A stretch of 64,000 bases of DNA from Halodesulfurarchaeum formicicum (GCF_001886955.1 NZ_CP016804.1:1798001-1862000), one strand, 5' to 3'; shown: positions 25,653-35,108, counted from the first letter of the stretch. Numbers and translations are program-made. The notes: generated from the sequence alone by a model not told the origin.

Positions 25653-26300
25653 ATGGTCCATGCAATCCTCTCGATCGAGATTCCGGACAGCCTCTGGATC
25701 GGCGCGATCTCGCGGGCCTACCCCGAGGCAGAGATCAGGGTCCTCTCGGCGGTCGCGGGCGCGGACACTGGCGTCGGACTCGTCGAGATCACCTGTTCGG
25801 CCCTCGATGCGATGGTCGCGGAGATCGAAACTGTCGAGGAGACCCGTGACCTGACGGTACTGGGCCAGGCGGGTGACACCGGGCTGGTCCAGTTCGAGAC
25901 GACCGAACCGACGCTGCTCTTTCCGATCGTCGGGTCGGGCATCCCCCTGGAGATGCCCTTCGATCTGCAGGACGGGGCGGCGACCTGGGAGATCACGACC
26001 TCACGGGAGCGGCTCTCCCAATTGGGCGAAGAGCTCTCGGCGTTCCAGATTACCTACACCGTCGAGGAGGTCCGCGAACGGCTGAAAACGGGCTCCCTTC
26101 TGACCGACCGACAGCGAGCGCTCGTCGAGACCGCCCACGAGATGGGGTACTACGATTCGCCTCGGAACGCGACCCTGACTGACGTTGCGGCGGCGGCCGA
26201 CATCGCAAAATCGACCTGCAGCGAGACGCTCAAACGCGCCGAAGGCCGGATCATCGGCGAATACCTCGCCGAGCAAAGCGCGGACGCGGATTTCTCCTAG
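25653..26300 (+). CDS. Bat-type HTH_10 transcriptional regulator
   Basis: A 215-residue regulator. The N-terminal half (MVHAILSIEIPDSLW onward) is the beta-rich sensory region seen in haloarchaeal bacterio-opsin-activator-like proteins. The C-terminal HTH_10 domain spans LTDRQRALVETAHEMGYY to AAAADIAKSTCSETLKRAE. The cysteine cluster of NarO-type sensors is absent (only two Cys), so if it senses nitric oxide or redox it must do so another way. It is convergent with hcp, sharing a CTAG for both stops, and flanked by copies of the shared palindrome. Confidence 0.85.
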   Translation: MVHAILSIEIPDSLWIGAISRAYPEAEIRVLSAVAGADTGVGLVEITCSALDAMVAEIETVEETRDLTVLGQAGDTGLVQFETTEPTLLFPIVGSGIPLEMPFDLQDGAATWEITTSRERLSQLGEELSAFQITYTVEEVRERLKTGSLLTDRQRALVETAHEMGYYDSPRNATLTDVAAAADIAKSTCSETLKRAEGRIIGEYLAEQSADADFS

Positions 26301-27991
26301 TCTGACATCGCGGGCTGGGTCGGCTCTCCGTCGATCGTGGCGAGGATCTCCTGGATGTCGGATTCGACGGTATCGATCGGTTTGATTCCGAACTCCTCGA
26401 CGAGCAGGTCGGTCACGCCCGCAGAGAGGAAGCCGGGCAGTGTGGGACCCAGCCGGATGTCCTCGACACCCTGGCTCAGGAGGGCCAGAAGCACGGTGAC
26501 GGCCTTCTGCTCGTACCAGGCGATGTCGAAGGCGATCGGGAGGTCGTTGATGTCCTCGACGTCGAGGGCGTCCTGGAGCGCCGTCGCGATCCGGATGAGC
26601 GAGTAGGAGTCGTTACACTGGCCGGCGTCCAGCACCCGCGGGATGCCGTTGATATCCCCCAGATCCAGCTTGTTGTACCGATACTTGGCACACCCGGCCG
26701 TGAGAATGATCACGTCCTCCGGGAATTCCTTTGCCATCTCGGTGTAGTAGTTCCGCTCGGCGTGCCGACCGTCACAGCCGCCCATGACCACGAAGCCACG
26801 GATGTCGCCGGCCTGGATGCCCGCGATGATCTCGTCGGCCCGGTCGAGGACCGACTTGTGCGCGAAGCCGTTGGGAATCGTGCCGGATTCGATCTGTTCG
26901 GGCGGCTCCGTGCCCGTCGCGGCCTCAATGAGTGGCGAGAAGTCCTTGGGTTCGCCGTCCTCGCGACCGTCGATGTGGGGGACCTCCGGGAACCCGACGA
27001 CGCCCGTGGTGTACACGCGGTCGGCATAGGAGTCCGACGGCGGGACCAGGCAGTTCGTCGTCAGGAGGACCGGGCCGTTGAACGCCTCGAACTCGCGGTG
27101 CTGTTCCCACCAGGCGTTGCCGTAGTTGCCCACGAAGTGGTCGTACTCCTTGAACGCCGGGTAGGCGTTCGCCGGCAGCATCTCGCCGTGAGTGTACACG
27201 TCCACACCCTCGCCTTCGGTCTGTTCGAGGAGTTCCTCCATGTCCTTCATGTCGTGCCCGCTGATCAGGATCCCCGGCCGGTCGCCCACGCCGATGTCGA
27301 CCTCGGTCGGCTCGGGGTGGCCGTAGGTGTCGGTGTGAGCCGTATCGAGGATCTCCATGACCTCGACACCCACCTCGCCCGCCTCCAGGACGAGGTTCGT
27401 CAGCTCCTCCGCGTCGTAGCGATCGTCCACCGTCGCGGCCAGCCCACGAGTGACGAAGGCAAAGACCTCGTCTTTGGTTTCGCCCAGGGCATAGGCGTGA
27501 TCGGCATACGAGGCGATTCCCTTCAGCCCGTAGGTGAGCAGTTCCCTGAGCGAGCGCAGGTCCTCGTCTTCGGTGCGCAACGCGCCGACCGTGGATGGGT
27601 CGGCCTTCTCGTGGAAGTCTGTGGGGTCCTCGCCGGTCCAGGTCGCTGCCTCGGGCAACGAAGAGTCGTCTAGCTCGCCGACCTCGCGCTCGTAGGTCTC
27701 CCGCAATGCCGCGCGTCGACGCTGGGTCTCGGCGATTCGGTCTTCGAACCACTCGGGGTCGAAGTTGACGTTCGTGATCGTCGAGAAGAGACTCTCGGCG
27801 ACGAAGACATCGAGGGCTTCGTCAGTGATTCCTTCCGCCCGTGCCCGCTCGGCGATGGCGGACAGGCCCTTGAGCTCCCAGACCAGGAGGTCCTGGAGGT
27901 TGCTCGTCTCGGCGTCTTTCCCACAGACGCCCACGTCGGTACAGGCCTCGTTGGCCGCGGTCTCCTGGCACTGATAGCAGAACATGCTCAT
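26297..27991 (-). CDS. hcp: hybrid cluster protein (hydroxylamine/NO reductase)
   Basis: A protein of about 564 residues. The N-terminal cluster-binding motif is CYQCQETAANEACTDVGVC (C-x2-C-x8-C-x5-C). Hybrid-cluster ligands lie in HGEMLPANAYP, TTNCLVPP, LTAGCAKYRYN and VLDAGQCNDSYS. Hcp reduces hydroxylamine in vitro and nitric oxide in vivo, and also takes part in protein S-nitrosylation in bacteria. The start at 27991 (MSMFCYQC) is used; 27985 is possible. A perfect copy of the shared palindrome lies upstream at 28106-28117. Confidence 0.95.
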   Translation of the reverse strand: MSMFCYQCQETAANEACTDVGVCGKDAETSNLQDLLVWELKGLSAIAERARAEGITDEALDVFVAESLFSTITNVNFDPEWFEDRIAETQRRRAALRETYEREVGELDDSSLPEAATWTGEDPTDFHEKADPSTVGALRTEDEDLRSLRELLTYGLKGIASYADHAYALGETKDEVFAFVTRGLAATVDDRYDAEELTNLVLEAGEVGVEVMEILDTAHTDTYGHPEPTEVDIGVGDRPGILISGHDMKDMEELLEQTEGEGVDVYTHGEMLPANAYPAFKEYDHFVGNYGNAWWEQHREFEAFNGPVLLTTNCLVPPSDSYADRVYTTGVVGFPEVPHIDGREDGEPKDFSPLIEAATGTEPPEQIESGTIPNGFAHKSVLDRADEIIAGIQAGDIRGFVVMGGCDGRHAERNYYTEMAKEFPEDVIILTAGCAKYRYNKLDLGDINGIPRVLDAGQCNDSYSLIRIATALQDALDVEDINDLPIAFDIAWYEQKAVTVLLALLSQGVEDIRLGPTLPGFLSAGVTDLLVEEFGIKPIDTVESDIQEILATIDGEPTQPAMSD

Positions 27992-28105
27992 GCCGACCAC
28001 CGTCGAGAGTCACAGATTGTTCGACACGACCCGACTGGGCTCGCTCGTGACGTAACTGAATGCATGCACCCGGATTTTCGCCACGAACCGGCGAAGGGGT
28101 TCTGA

Positions 28106-28117
28106 CGAACATGTTCG
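28106..28117. promoter_or_regulatory. palindromic operator upstream of hcp
   Basis: CGAACATGTTCG, a perfect 12-base palindrome and the best-formed of the four sites. It lies about 115 bases before the hcp start, implying either a leader of some 60 bases or looping; a TTGTTCG half-site sits closer at 28016-28022. Confidence 0.6.
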
Positions 28118-28197
28118 TTCGGCCCGGCGACCGCTCACTCGCCCCAGTCGACCAGTCGCTTTTCGCCCTCCAGACTCCGAACGTCAAAACCGCCTGA

Positions 28198-28770
28198 TCA
28201 CTCGCGTCGATCAGCGTCGAAAAGTGATGCGGCCGCGTTCTCGGCCGCCGCGACCCGGTCCGCCAGTCGATCGCGGGCCGGCCCCTCCAGAAAGTCGAGG
28301 TTCCCCGACGCCGTGGCCAGCGCCGCCCGGAGAGCCCCCGTTAGGAGCATGCGACCCGTCTGCAGGTCCTGTCCCACGCTGTCGATGGCAAGTGACGAGA
28401 GCTCACTGGCCCCTGAAAGCACGTTCAGACACGTCTCGGCGATGGCGAGTGGGATCGCGACGAGCTGTTCCTGGACGTGCCGATCGAGAGCGGGCGTGCC
28501 ACCAAAGGCGGATTCGACGAGTCTGGCGTCCGCGTCGGCGAGGGCGAGGAGGAGTGCACGATCGGCGGCCAGCCGCTCACCGATTCCCTCGACCTGGGCT
28601 TCCTGGTGTCCGGCCGCGGCCGTGTGGACGGCGGCCATCTCCGCGAGTGCCGCACCGATCGCGCCGACAGTCGCGGCCCCGGAACCGCCCGCCGGCGCCA
28701 CGTCTCGCGAGGCGATGGCGTCGAGAAACGCCCCCAACTCGGTGCTGATGGACGTATCGCTCCCCGTCAC
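28198..28770 (-). CDS. cyclodeaminase/cyclohydrolase family protein (FTCD_C-like)
   Basis: A 190-residue helical protein with the start ELGAFLDAIASRDVAPAGGSGAA, matching the SFLDxLASxxPxPGGGSAAA signature of formiminotransferase-cyclodeaminase C-terminal domains. Such proteins act as methenyl-tetrahydrofolate cyclohydrolase in one-carbon metabolism; the usual PGGG is APAGGSG here. Translation begins at a GTG. It lies between hcp and a dehydrogenase, with no clear operon partner. Confidence 0.78.
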   Translation of the reverse strand: MTGSDTSISTELGAFLDAIASRDVAPAGGSGAATVGAIGAALAEMAAVHTAAAGHQEAQVEGIGERLAADRALLLALADADARLVESAFGGTPALDRHVQEQLVAIPLAIAETCLNVLSGASELSSLAIDSVGQDLQTGRMLLTGALRAALATASGNLDFLEGPARDRLADRVAAAENAAASLFDADRRE

Positions 28771-28903
28771 CGTTCCTCCAGCGTGCCGGGCCGAGTCAAC
28801 AGGACCGATTCAGGATCGACTGGGGCGTCCATGTCCGGTCGTGATCGGCCCACCGAAAAGAGCCTTCCCCCGAACTTTTCTCCTCGCCCCGTGATGGGAA
28901 GGC

Positions 28904-29950
28904 ATGCGCGCCGCCGTCTACCGCGGGCCGGGCGAGATCGAGATCGAGGAGGTGCCACGGCCCCAGGTCGAGTCCCCGACCGACGCCGTCATCCGAGTTA
29001 CCCACACCGCGATCTGTGGCTCTGACCTCTGGTTCTACCGCGGCCTGAGCGATCGGGAGGTCGGCTCGCGAGTGGGCCACGAACCGATGGGCATCGTCGA
29101 AGAGGTGGGCGAGGCAGTCACCTCGGTCGAACCTGGTGACCGGGTCATCGCCCCCTTCGCGATTAGCTGTGGCGAGTGTGAGTTCTGTCGGAAGGGGCTG
29201 TACACCTCCTGTGAAGAGGAGGCCTCCTGGGGCGAGGCCAACGGCGGCGGACAGGGCGAGTACGTCAAAACCCCGTTCGCCGATGGGCATCTGGTTCGCG
29301 TGCCGGACCGCCACGCAGACGACGAAGACACCCTGCGCTCGCTCCTCCCGCTGACCGACGTGCTGGGCACCGGCCACCACGCGGCGGTGAGCGCTGGTGT
29401 CGACGCGGGCGATACGGTCGTGGTCATCGGCGACGGGGCGGTTGGCTTGAGCGGGGTGCTCGCCGCCCAGCGACTGGGTGCCGAGCGCATCATCGCGATG
29501 GGACACCACGAAGATCGGTTGGCCCTCGCCGAGGACTTCGGCGCGACCGAAACGATCGCCGCCCGCGGGGAGACCGCCGTCGAGCGGGCCAGGGAGCTGA
29601 CCTACGGCGGGGCCAACCACGTCATGGAGTGTGTAGGGGCCGGATCGGCCATGGACACCGCCATCGACGTGGCTCGTGACGGGGGCACGATCGGCTACGT
29701 CGGCGTGCCCCACGGCGTCGAGGAAGCGGGCCTGGACATTCACGGGCTCTTCCGTGGGAACGTGACCCTCCAGGGCGGGGTCGCACCGGTCCGGGACTAC
29801 GCCGAAGAACTCATGGCCGACGTCGTGGGCGGGACCCTCGACCCCGCGCCGATCTTCACGAAAACCGTCGATCTGGACGGTGTGCCGGAGGGGTATCGCG
29901 CCATGGACGACCGCGAGGCGATCAAAGTGCTCGTCAAACCCTGGGACTGA
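28904..29950 (+). CDS. zinc-dependent alcohol dehydrogenase family protein
   Basis: A 348-residue medium-chain dehydrogenase. Catalytic zinc ligands are C38 (TAICGSD) and H59-E60 (VGHEP). Structural zinc cysteines are C89, C92, C95 and C103. The nucleotide loop is VVIGDGAVGLSGVLAA, with a GxGxxG-like pattern. The overall pattern (AISCGECEFCRKGLYTSC, CFVxx-type ending VPEGYRAMDDREAIKVLVKP) resembles threonine/sorbitol or IMP-dehydrogenase-like haloarchaeal MDRs; the substrate is not determined. Its stop abuts that of convergent ribB. Confidence 0.87.
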   Translation: MRAAVYRGPGEIEIEEVPRPQVESPTDAVIRVTHTAICGSDLWFYRGLSDREVGSRVGHEPMGIVEEVGEAVTSVEPGDRVIAPFAISCGECEFCRKGLYTSCEEEASWGEANGGGQGEYVKTPFADGHLVRVPDRHADDEDTLRSLLPLTDVLGTGHHAAVSAGVDAGDTVVVIGDGAVGLSGVLAAQRLGAERIIAMGHHEDRLALAEDFGATETIAARGETAVERARELTYGGANHVMECVGAGSAMDTAIDVARDGGTIGYVGVPHGVEEAGLDIHGLFRGNVTLQGGVAPVRDYAEELMADVVGGTLDPAPIFTKTVDLDGVPEGYRAMDDREAIKVLVKPWD

Positions 29951-30622
29951 TCAGGTGAAAGCCGCGATCAGATCTTTGCCGTCCACGTAGGGAATGCCGT
30001 GTTTCTCGGCGTAGGCCCGGGCGTCCTCGGTCTGCAGGGCCTCGCCAGTCTCGTCGTCGAGCATCTCACAGACGACCGCGGCCGGCGGGCGGCCGGCCTC
30101 GTGAGCCAGCGCGACGCCCATCTCGGTGTGCCCCTTCCGGTCGGAGAGGCCATAGCGTGAGGCCCGAAGCAGATGGACGTGGCCCGGTGCACGAAACTCC
30201 CTGGGGAAATCGACCGCCTCCGGATCGGCCGCGGCCTCGCCCAGCCGGCTGATCGTCAGGGCCCGATCCGCGTCCGTGATCCCGGTGTAGGTGTCCCGGT
30301 GGTTGACCGTGAGCGAGAACGAGGAGCGCTCGTCATAGCCCAGGTGATCGCTCTCCGCGACGGGGTGATCGATCTCGTCGGCCAGGAACGGCAACTCGAA
30401 GGCGTCTGCCACCTCCGGACCGAGCGCGACACAGATCAGGCCACCCGCGTCGTTGCGGAGCCGCGAGACTGCCGCCGAGTCCACGTCCCCCGCCGGGTAG
30501 ACCATATCGACCTCGCCCTCCCGGTCGTCGAAGTCGTGGATCAACACCGGCTGGCCGGCGGCAAACGCCTCGACGGCGGCCGCGACCGTCCCGGTCGACG
30601 TGGACTTATGCTGACTCGACAT
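29951..30622 (-). CDS. ribB: 3,4-dihydroxy-2-butanone-4-phosphate synthase
   Basis: A 223-residue RibB that converts ribulose 5-phosphate to dihydroxybutanone phosphate and formate in riboflavin synthesis. Key motifs are DFDDREGEVDMVYPAG (acidic metal site), TGITDADRALTI, FREFRAPGHVHLLRAS and HTEMGVALAHEAG. There is no fused GTP cyclohydrolase II domain, as expected in archaea. ATG 30622 overlaps the end of the upstream riboflavin kinase gene by 17 bases, so the two are co-translated. Confidence 0.95.
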   Translation of the reverse strand: MSSQHKSTSTGTVAAAVEAFAAGQPVLIHDFDDREGEVDMVYPAGDVDSAAVSRLRNDAGGLICVALGPEVADAFELPFLADEIDHPVAESDHLGYDERSSFSLTVNHRDTYTGITDADRALTISRLGEAAADPEAVDFPREFRAPGHVHLLRASRYGLSDRKGHTEMGVALAHEAGRPPAAVVCEMLDDETGEALQTEDARAYAEKHGIPYVDGKDLIAAFT

Positions 30623-31313
30623 AGACACTCACCTCGTCACCGTCTAACAGCCCCAGTTCGTCCCGGACCCGCTCGGGCGCGATGATCTCTAGCTCCGCCG
30701 TGTCGTGGTGGGTCCGGTCTGGCTCGATGACGTGGGCCCGCTCGAAGGTGTGCCCGTCCGTGGACTCGATGACCGCCGGATAGCAGGTCGCCCCGCCGTA
30801 GGTCCGTTCCTCGTCCTCCCAGGCGGTGATGTCCACACCCTCCAGGGAGGCCATCCCGGAGCGCTCGCGCTTGCTCGCGGCCGAGAGCGTGACGTTGAGC
30901 GTGCCCGGATAGGGATCGTAGCCCAGTTTCTCCTCGAACTGGACCTTGTACCCCGGAAGCGTGACGTAGTGCCGTCCCTCGCCCATCCCGGTGGTGATCG
31001 TCCCCGCCAGGCTCAGACTCCCCTTCTGCTCGAAGATAGCCCGGTAGTCCTCGTACTCGCGTTTGAGCAGCCCGATCCCCGTCTCGGTGAGTTCGACGAA
31101 CTGGCCGTCCCCGACCTTCTCCCGGCTGATGCACTCGGCGTCCTCAAGGGCCTGAAGCCGCCGGGAGGCAGTCTGTGTCGAGACCCCGAGGTCCTCCCCG
31201 AGGGACCGACACGAGACTTTCACCTCCCCGCGATGAGCCCCATCGAGGGCCAGGCGTTTCAGCACGGCTAGCTCGTCAAAGCCGACGGCAAGCGTGCCGG
31301 CGTCGACTGACAT
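30606..31313 (-). CDS. rbkR: archaeal CTP-dependent riboflavin kinase with HTH (RbkR)
   Basis: A 235-residue bifunctional protein. Residues about 10-95 are a winged HTH (CRSLGEDLGVSTQTASRRLQ and ALEDAECISREKVG). The rest is archaeal riboflavin kinase with GTITTGMGEGRHYVTLPGY and GYDPYPGTLNVTL. The family uses CTP to make FMN and also regulates riboflavin genes. It heads an operon with ribB. A TATA-like element (31336-31346) and a palindrome (31355-31368) precede the start, fitting autoregulation. Confidence 0.93.
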   Translation of the reverse strand: MSVDAGTLAVGFDELAVLKRLALDGAHRGEVKVSCRSLGEDLGVSTQTASRRLQALEDAECISREKVGDGQFVELTETGIGLLKREYEDYRAIFEQKGSLSLAGTITTGMGEGRHYVTLPGYKVQFEEKLGYDPYPGTLNVTLSAASKRERSGMASLEGVDITAWEDEERTYGGATCYPAVIESTDGHTFERAHVIEPDRTHHDTAELEIIAPERVRDELGLLDGDEVSVYVESA

Positions 31314-31335
31314 ACGCCAAAGTTGGGCCCTCGGG

Positions 31336-31347
31336 CGCATAAGAATA
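31336..31347 (-). promoter_or_regulatory. TATA-like element of the rbkR-ribB operon
   Basis: The minus strand reads TATTCTTATGCG, centred about 28 bases before ATG 31313, indicating a leaderless transcript. Confidence 0.5.
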
Positions 31348-31354
31348 CCGGAAC

Positions 31355-31368
31355 TGGAATGAATTCCA
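31355..31368. promoter_or_regulatory. palindrome upstream of rbkR, candidate RbkR operator
   Basis: TGGAATGAATTCCA, with perfect TGGAAT/ATTCCA arms around two bases. It lies immediately upstream of the TATA-like element of the rbkR-ribB operon and eleven bases or more from the end of taw1. The position suits a regulator that blocks or aids TFB/TBP binding. Confidence 0.5.
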
Positions 31369-31379
31369 AAAATGGAACG

Positions 31380-32300
31380 CTACTCGGCCAGTTCCGGGAC
31401 GACCGTCTCGGGGTCGGTCGAAAGCATGGCCACGTTCGAGGGCGGGGCTTCGCGGAACACGTCGTAGGCCGGGAGATGGTCCTGGACCGAGCGGGCGAAG
31501 TCGACGACTTCCTCGTGGTCGGGCATCGCCGAGCGGTCGAGCCGGTCCCTGGAGGTGCCGACGTGCATGTACCCCTTGATCTCGATGAAATCCGGGGCCG
31601 CCCGGCGGTACAGGTCGGCGTAGGCCGCCGGATCATGCATGTTCTCGCCGGCGACCAGCGTGGTCCGAATCGTCGTTCGGGAGTCGTGGGCCGCGAGCAC
31701 GTCCAGGGATTCGTCGAGGGCGTCCCAGGCGGCCTCCTCACGCGGCCGGACGACCGACTCGTAGGTCTCCCGGTCGGGGGCGTCGACACTCACGTACAGC
31801 TGGGTCGGTTCGGCCGCTTCGAGGACGGTCGGTCGGGTCCCGTTGCTCACCAGGAAGGTGGTGAACCCCCGGTCGTGATAGGCCTCGATGAGTTCCGGGA
31901 GATGGGGATAGAGGGTCGGTTCGCCGTCCAGACTGATGGCGACGTGCTGGGGATCGAGGGCTTCCTCGAGCCGTTCATCGGGCACGTCGTCGTTGCCACC
32001 AAAGCCCGAGAGCAGTTCGCGCTGGAGGTCGATCGAGGCCTCGACGACGGCTTCGGGGGACTGCCAGTCGACACCGTCCAGTTCGTAGGTGTGGCCGGCG
32101 TGATCCCGCCAGCAGAAGACACAGCGTTCGTTACAGCGGACGACGGGGGTCATCTGGACACACCGGTGTGAGCGGATGCCGTAGAAGCGCTGTTTGTAGC
32201 AGGTGCCCTCGCCGCGGAGGGCGTTTTTCGTCCAGCCACAGGTCTGGACCGCCGTGTGATCGACCGTGTGGTAGTTCGGCCCGGATACCTGCTGGGTCAT
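31380..32300 (-). CDS. taw1: 4-demethylwyosine synthase, radical SAM (TYW1/Taw1)
   Basis: A 306-residue radical SAM enzyme that uses pyruvate to build the tricyclic base of wyosine at position 37 of tRNA-Phe. The SAM cluster is CNERCVFC (CX3CX2C); a second cluster uses cysteines in QTCGWTK, GTCYKQ and [17 protein letters not shown] and [10 protein letters not shown] are family motifs. ATG 32300 is chosen; the frame continues upstream but lacks homology. It is divergent from argS. Confidence 0.93.
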   Translation of the reverse strand: MTQQVSGPNYHTVDHTAVQTCGWTKNALRGEGTCYKQRFYGIRSHRCVQMTPVVRCNERCVFCWRDHAGHTYELDGVDWQSPEAVVEASIDLQRELLSGFGGNDDVPDERLEEALDPQHVAISLDGEPTLYPHLPELIEAYHDRGFTTFLVSNGTRPTVLEAAEPTQLYVSVDAPDRETYESVVRPREEAAWDALDESLDVLAAHDSRTTIRTTLVAGENMHDPAAYADLYRRAAPDFIEIKGYMHVGTSRDRLDRSAMPDHEEVVDFARSVQDHLPAYDVFREAPPSNVAMLSTDPETVVPELAE

Positions 32301-32389
32301 CGAGCCTGTTTGGCCGTGGGCGGGCAAAAGCGTACTGCCCCCGACCGACATGCAGAACCCCTATAGGCCGTGCCCGACACCCAACGCGT

Positions 32390-34144
32390 ATGTTGATTGA
32401 CTTCCGCGAGGAGGTCGAGTCCGCACTCGCCGGCGCGCTCGATTCCCTCGACTTGCCGGGCGAGGACCTCGGCATCGAGACCCCGCCCGAGGACGTCTCC
32501 GCGATTCTGGCTTCGAGTGTCGCCTTCCGACTCGCCGGTGTGGCAGAGCGCCCACCCCCCGCCGTCGCAGAGGACATCGCCGCGGCGATCGACGCCACGG
32601 ATCTGACCTACGTCGGATCGGTCGACACCCAGGGCCCGTACGTGAACTTCCACCCCGCCGAGGCCTACTACGAGGAGACCCTGGACACAGCCCAGTCAGC
32701 GAGTTACGGGCACCGACCCGAGAAGGGCGAGTCGGTCGTGGTCGAGCACACCAGCGCGAACCCGACGGGGCCGGTCCACGTCGGTCGCGCCCGGAACCCG
32801 ATTCTCGGGGACGCCATCGCCCGGATCATGGACCTGGCGGGCTACGACGTCGACACCCACTACTACGTGAACGACGCCGGCCGCCAGATCGCCGTCTTCA
32901 CCTGGGCCTACGAGACCTTCGAGGAATCGGAGTTGCCCGAACCGGAGCGAGACAGCCCCGAATACGAGATGGTACGGTACTACCGCCGGGGGAACACGTT
33001 CCTGGAGGAGGGACCCGAGGAGGAGGTCGAGGCCGCCGAGGCGGAGATCCAGTCGCTCATGCAGGGGCTGGAACGCGGGGACGAGACGGCCTACGAACGG
33101 GTGAGCGAGGTCGTCGACACGGTCCTCGCCGGGATGCAGCGCTGTCTCGAACGGCTCCCCGCGACCTTCGAGGAGTTCGTCAAGGAGACCCGATTCATCA
33201 AGGACGGGAGCACCGAGTCCGTCGCCACCCGCCTGCAGGAGAGCGGGCTGGCCTACGAGGACGAGGGCGCCTGGCACCTGGATCTGGCCGATCGCGGGTT
33301 CGAGAAGGACCTGGTCTTCATGCGGTCCGATGGGACGAGTCTGTACACGACCCGTGATCTGGCCCACCACGAGTGGAAATTCGAGAACTACGATCGGGCG
33401 GTGACCGTCCTCGGCGAGGATCACAAGCTCCAGGCCAGACAGCTCCAGGCCGCCCTGGACGTGCTGGGCAAGGACCCCACCCAGCTCACCGACGTGATCT
33501 ACTCCTACGTGAACCTCCCCACGGGGAAGATGAGCACGCGGGCCGGGACGGGCGTGGACCTGGACGATCTACTCGACGAGGCCGTCGATCGAGCCAGAGA
33601 GGCCGTCGAATCCCGCATGGGCGATCGGATCCGGGACGACGAGTTGACCGAGTCGGACGTAACGAGAATCGCCGAGCAGGTCGGGATCGGCGCGGTCCGG
33701 TATGACATCGTCTCGAAACAGCCCAGCAAGCCGATCACGTTCAAGTGGGACGACGCCCTGGACTTCGAGGGCCAGAGTGCCCCCTACGTGCAGTACGCCC
33801 ACGCCCGGACCTGCGGGATCGTCGACGAGGCGGCCGACACAGTGGCGCCAGCCCCGGACGCCTCGTTGCTGGGGACGGAAGCGGAGCGGGAACTCCTGGA
33901 ACGGATCGCCGCGTTCCCGGCCCGGATCGAGGAGAGCGCCCAGGATCTCGAGCCACATACGATCGCGACCTACGCCCGCGAGCTGGCGGATGCTGTCAAC
34001 GTCTTCTACCGGGAGTGTCCGGTGCTGGGCGATGGCGTCGACCCGGACCGGTCAGCGGCCCGGTTGGCCCTGGTCGTCGCGGCCCGCAACACACTCGCGA
34101 ACGCGCTCTCGGCACTGGGAATCGCCGCCCCGGAGTCGATGTAA
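32390..34144 (+). CDS. argS: arginyl-tRNA synthetase
   Basis: A 584-residue class I synthetase. After an N-terminal Add1 region comes the HIGH-type motif in [19 protein letters not shown], then [10 protein letters not shown], the KMSK-type loop GKMSTRAG, and an anticodon-binding helical C-terminus ending [11 protein letters not shown]. Length fits. A CTATAGG element at 32371-32377 is close to the start. Its partner tRNA-Arg(GCG) is at 16967. Confidence 0.96.
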   Translation: MLIDFREEVESALAGALDSLDLPGEDLGIETPPEDVSAILASSVAFRLAGVAERPPPAVAEDIAAAIDATDLTYVGSVDTQGPYVNFHPAEAYYEETLDTAQSASYGHRPEKGESVVVEHTSANPTGPVHVGRARNPILGDAIARIMDLAGYDVDTHYYVNDAGRQIAVFTWAYETFEESELPEPERDSPEYEMVRYYRRGNTFLEEGPEEEVEAAEAEIQSLMQGLERGDETAYERVSEVVDTVLAGMQRCLERLPATFEEFVKETRFIKDGSTESVATRLQESGLAYEDEGAWHLDLADRGFEKDLVFMRSDGTSLYTTRDLAHHEWKFENYDRAVTVLGEDHKLQARQLQAALDVLGKDPTQLTDVIYSYVNLPTGKMSTRAGTGVDLDDLLDEAVDRAREAVESRMGDRIRDDELTESDVTRIAEQVGIGAVRYDIVSKQPSKPITFKWDDALDFEGQSAPYVQYAHARTCGIVDEAADTVAPAPDASLLGTEAERELLERIAAFPARIEESAQDLEPHTIATYARELADAVNVFYRECPVLGDGVDPDRSAARLALVVAARNTLANALSALGIAAPESM

Positions 34145-35086
34145 TCAGCCCAGCAAGCCGCCAGTCAACCGCGAGAGAATAGATCGGTCGTTCGCCTCGT
34201 TTTCTTCAGTCTCCGGTTGTGATGCAGTCGATCCGCCGTTCGACGCGGTACCGTTTGACTCCTCGACCGATTCGATGGTTGCGGCGATGCCGCTCTGGGG
34301 GTGTTCGGCCGGCTTTCCAGGCTGCTTCGTCTCCGAATCGACAGTCTGGTCCGGCGACGAATCGCCCCAGGTGCGGGGCAACGGCTCGTCGAGCAGGCCG
34401 TAGGCGACCTCCCGGTAGGCCTGGGCTGCGGGGCTCTCCCGGTCGATCGTCACGAGCGGGGTGCCTTCCCGCTCGCTCATCTGGACAGCCCCGTCCTCCG
34501 GCACCGAACCGAGCAGTGGAGCACCGATTCGCTCCGCGACCGCCTCCGGAGTCTGTTCGCCCGCCCCACCAGTACGGGTCACGAGGACCCCCTCGATCTC
34601 GCCCAGCCGGTCGACGAGATCGCGGGTCTTGACCGCGTTCGTGATCGCCGCCTCGGTGGGGGTGCTCACCAGTACGACGCCGTCCGCCAACCCGAGCGGG
34701 ACGGTCACGTCGTGGCTCAGGCCCCCACCCCCGTCGAGCACGACCACGTCGTACTGAGTTCGTAACGTCTCGATTACCGCGCCGAGCCCGGCGGGGTCGG
34801 CCTGACCGAAGGCCGCGAGGTCACGGCTGCCGAGGACGACGTCGAACTCGCCCGCGTCCGTGATTGTGGCCTCGATTTCGGCCTCGCCGGCCAGCACGTC
34901 GTGGAGCGTGGGCCCCGAAGAAGGGACGTCGAGCAGGTCGGCCAGATTCGCCATCCCCAGGTCGACATCGACCACCACGACCGACTGACCGGCCTCGACG
35001 AACGCCGCCCCGAGGTTGATCGCGGTCGTGGTCTTGCCCACCCCGCCCTTGCCACTCGCCACGGCGTACACGTCGCCATCGGTCAT
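34145..35086 (-). CDS. minD: MinD/ParA-family ATPase with C-terminal membrane helix
   Basis: A 313-residue deviant Walker ATPase. It has VASGKGGVGKTTTAINLG (deviant Walker A with signature Lys), VVDVDLGMANLADLL and VVLDGGGGLSHDV, where the usual DTPAG is replaced by DGGGG. After an acidic linker rich in Glu/Ser/Thr, the last residues RSILSRLTGGLLG can form an amphipathic helix like the MinD membrane-targeting sequence. Haloarchaeal MinD homologs position surface machinery rather than FtsZ. A TTTATA box at 35111-35117 makes ATG 35086 leaderless. Confidence 0.87.
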   Translation of the reverse strand: MTDGDVYAVASGKGGVGKTTTAINLGAAFVEAGQSVVVVDVDLGMANLADLLDVPSSGPTLHDVLAGEAEIEATITDAGEFDVVLGSRDLAAFGQADPAGLGAVIETLRTQYDVVVLDGGGGLSHDVTVPLGLADGVVLVSTPTEAAITNAVKTRDLVDRLGEIEGVLVTRTGGAGEQTPEAVAERIGAPLLGSVPEDGAVQMSEREGTPLVTIDRESPAAQAYREVAYGLLDEPLPRTWGDSSPDQTVDSETKQPGKPAEHPQSGIAATIESVEESNGTASNGGSTASQPETEENEANDRSILSRLTGGLLG

Positions 35087-35108
35087 CGGAGAATACTCCA
35101 CGTCTTCG

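Noticed and set aside
25653-26300. Reading the regulator as a NarO/DmsR-type cysteine-cluster sensor
   Set aside because: Only two cysteines are present and one lies in the DNA-binding helix region, so the CX-rich sensory motif is absent.
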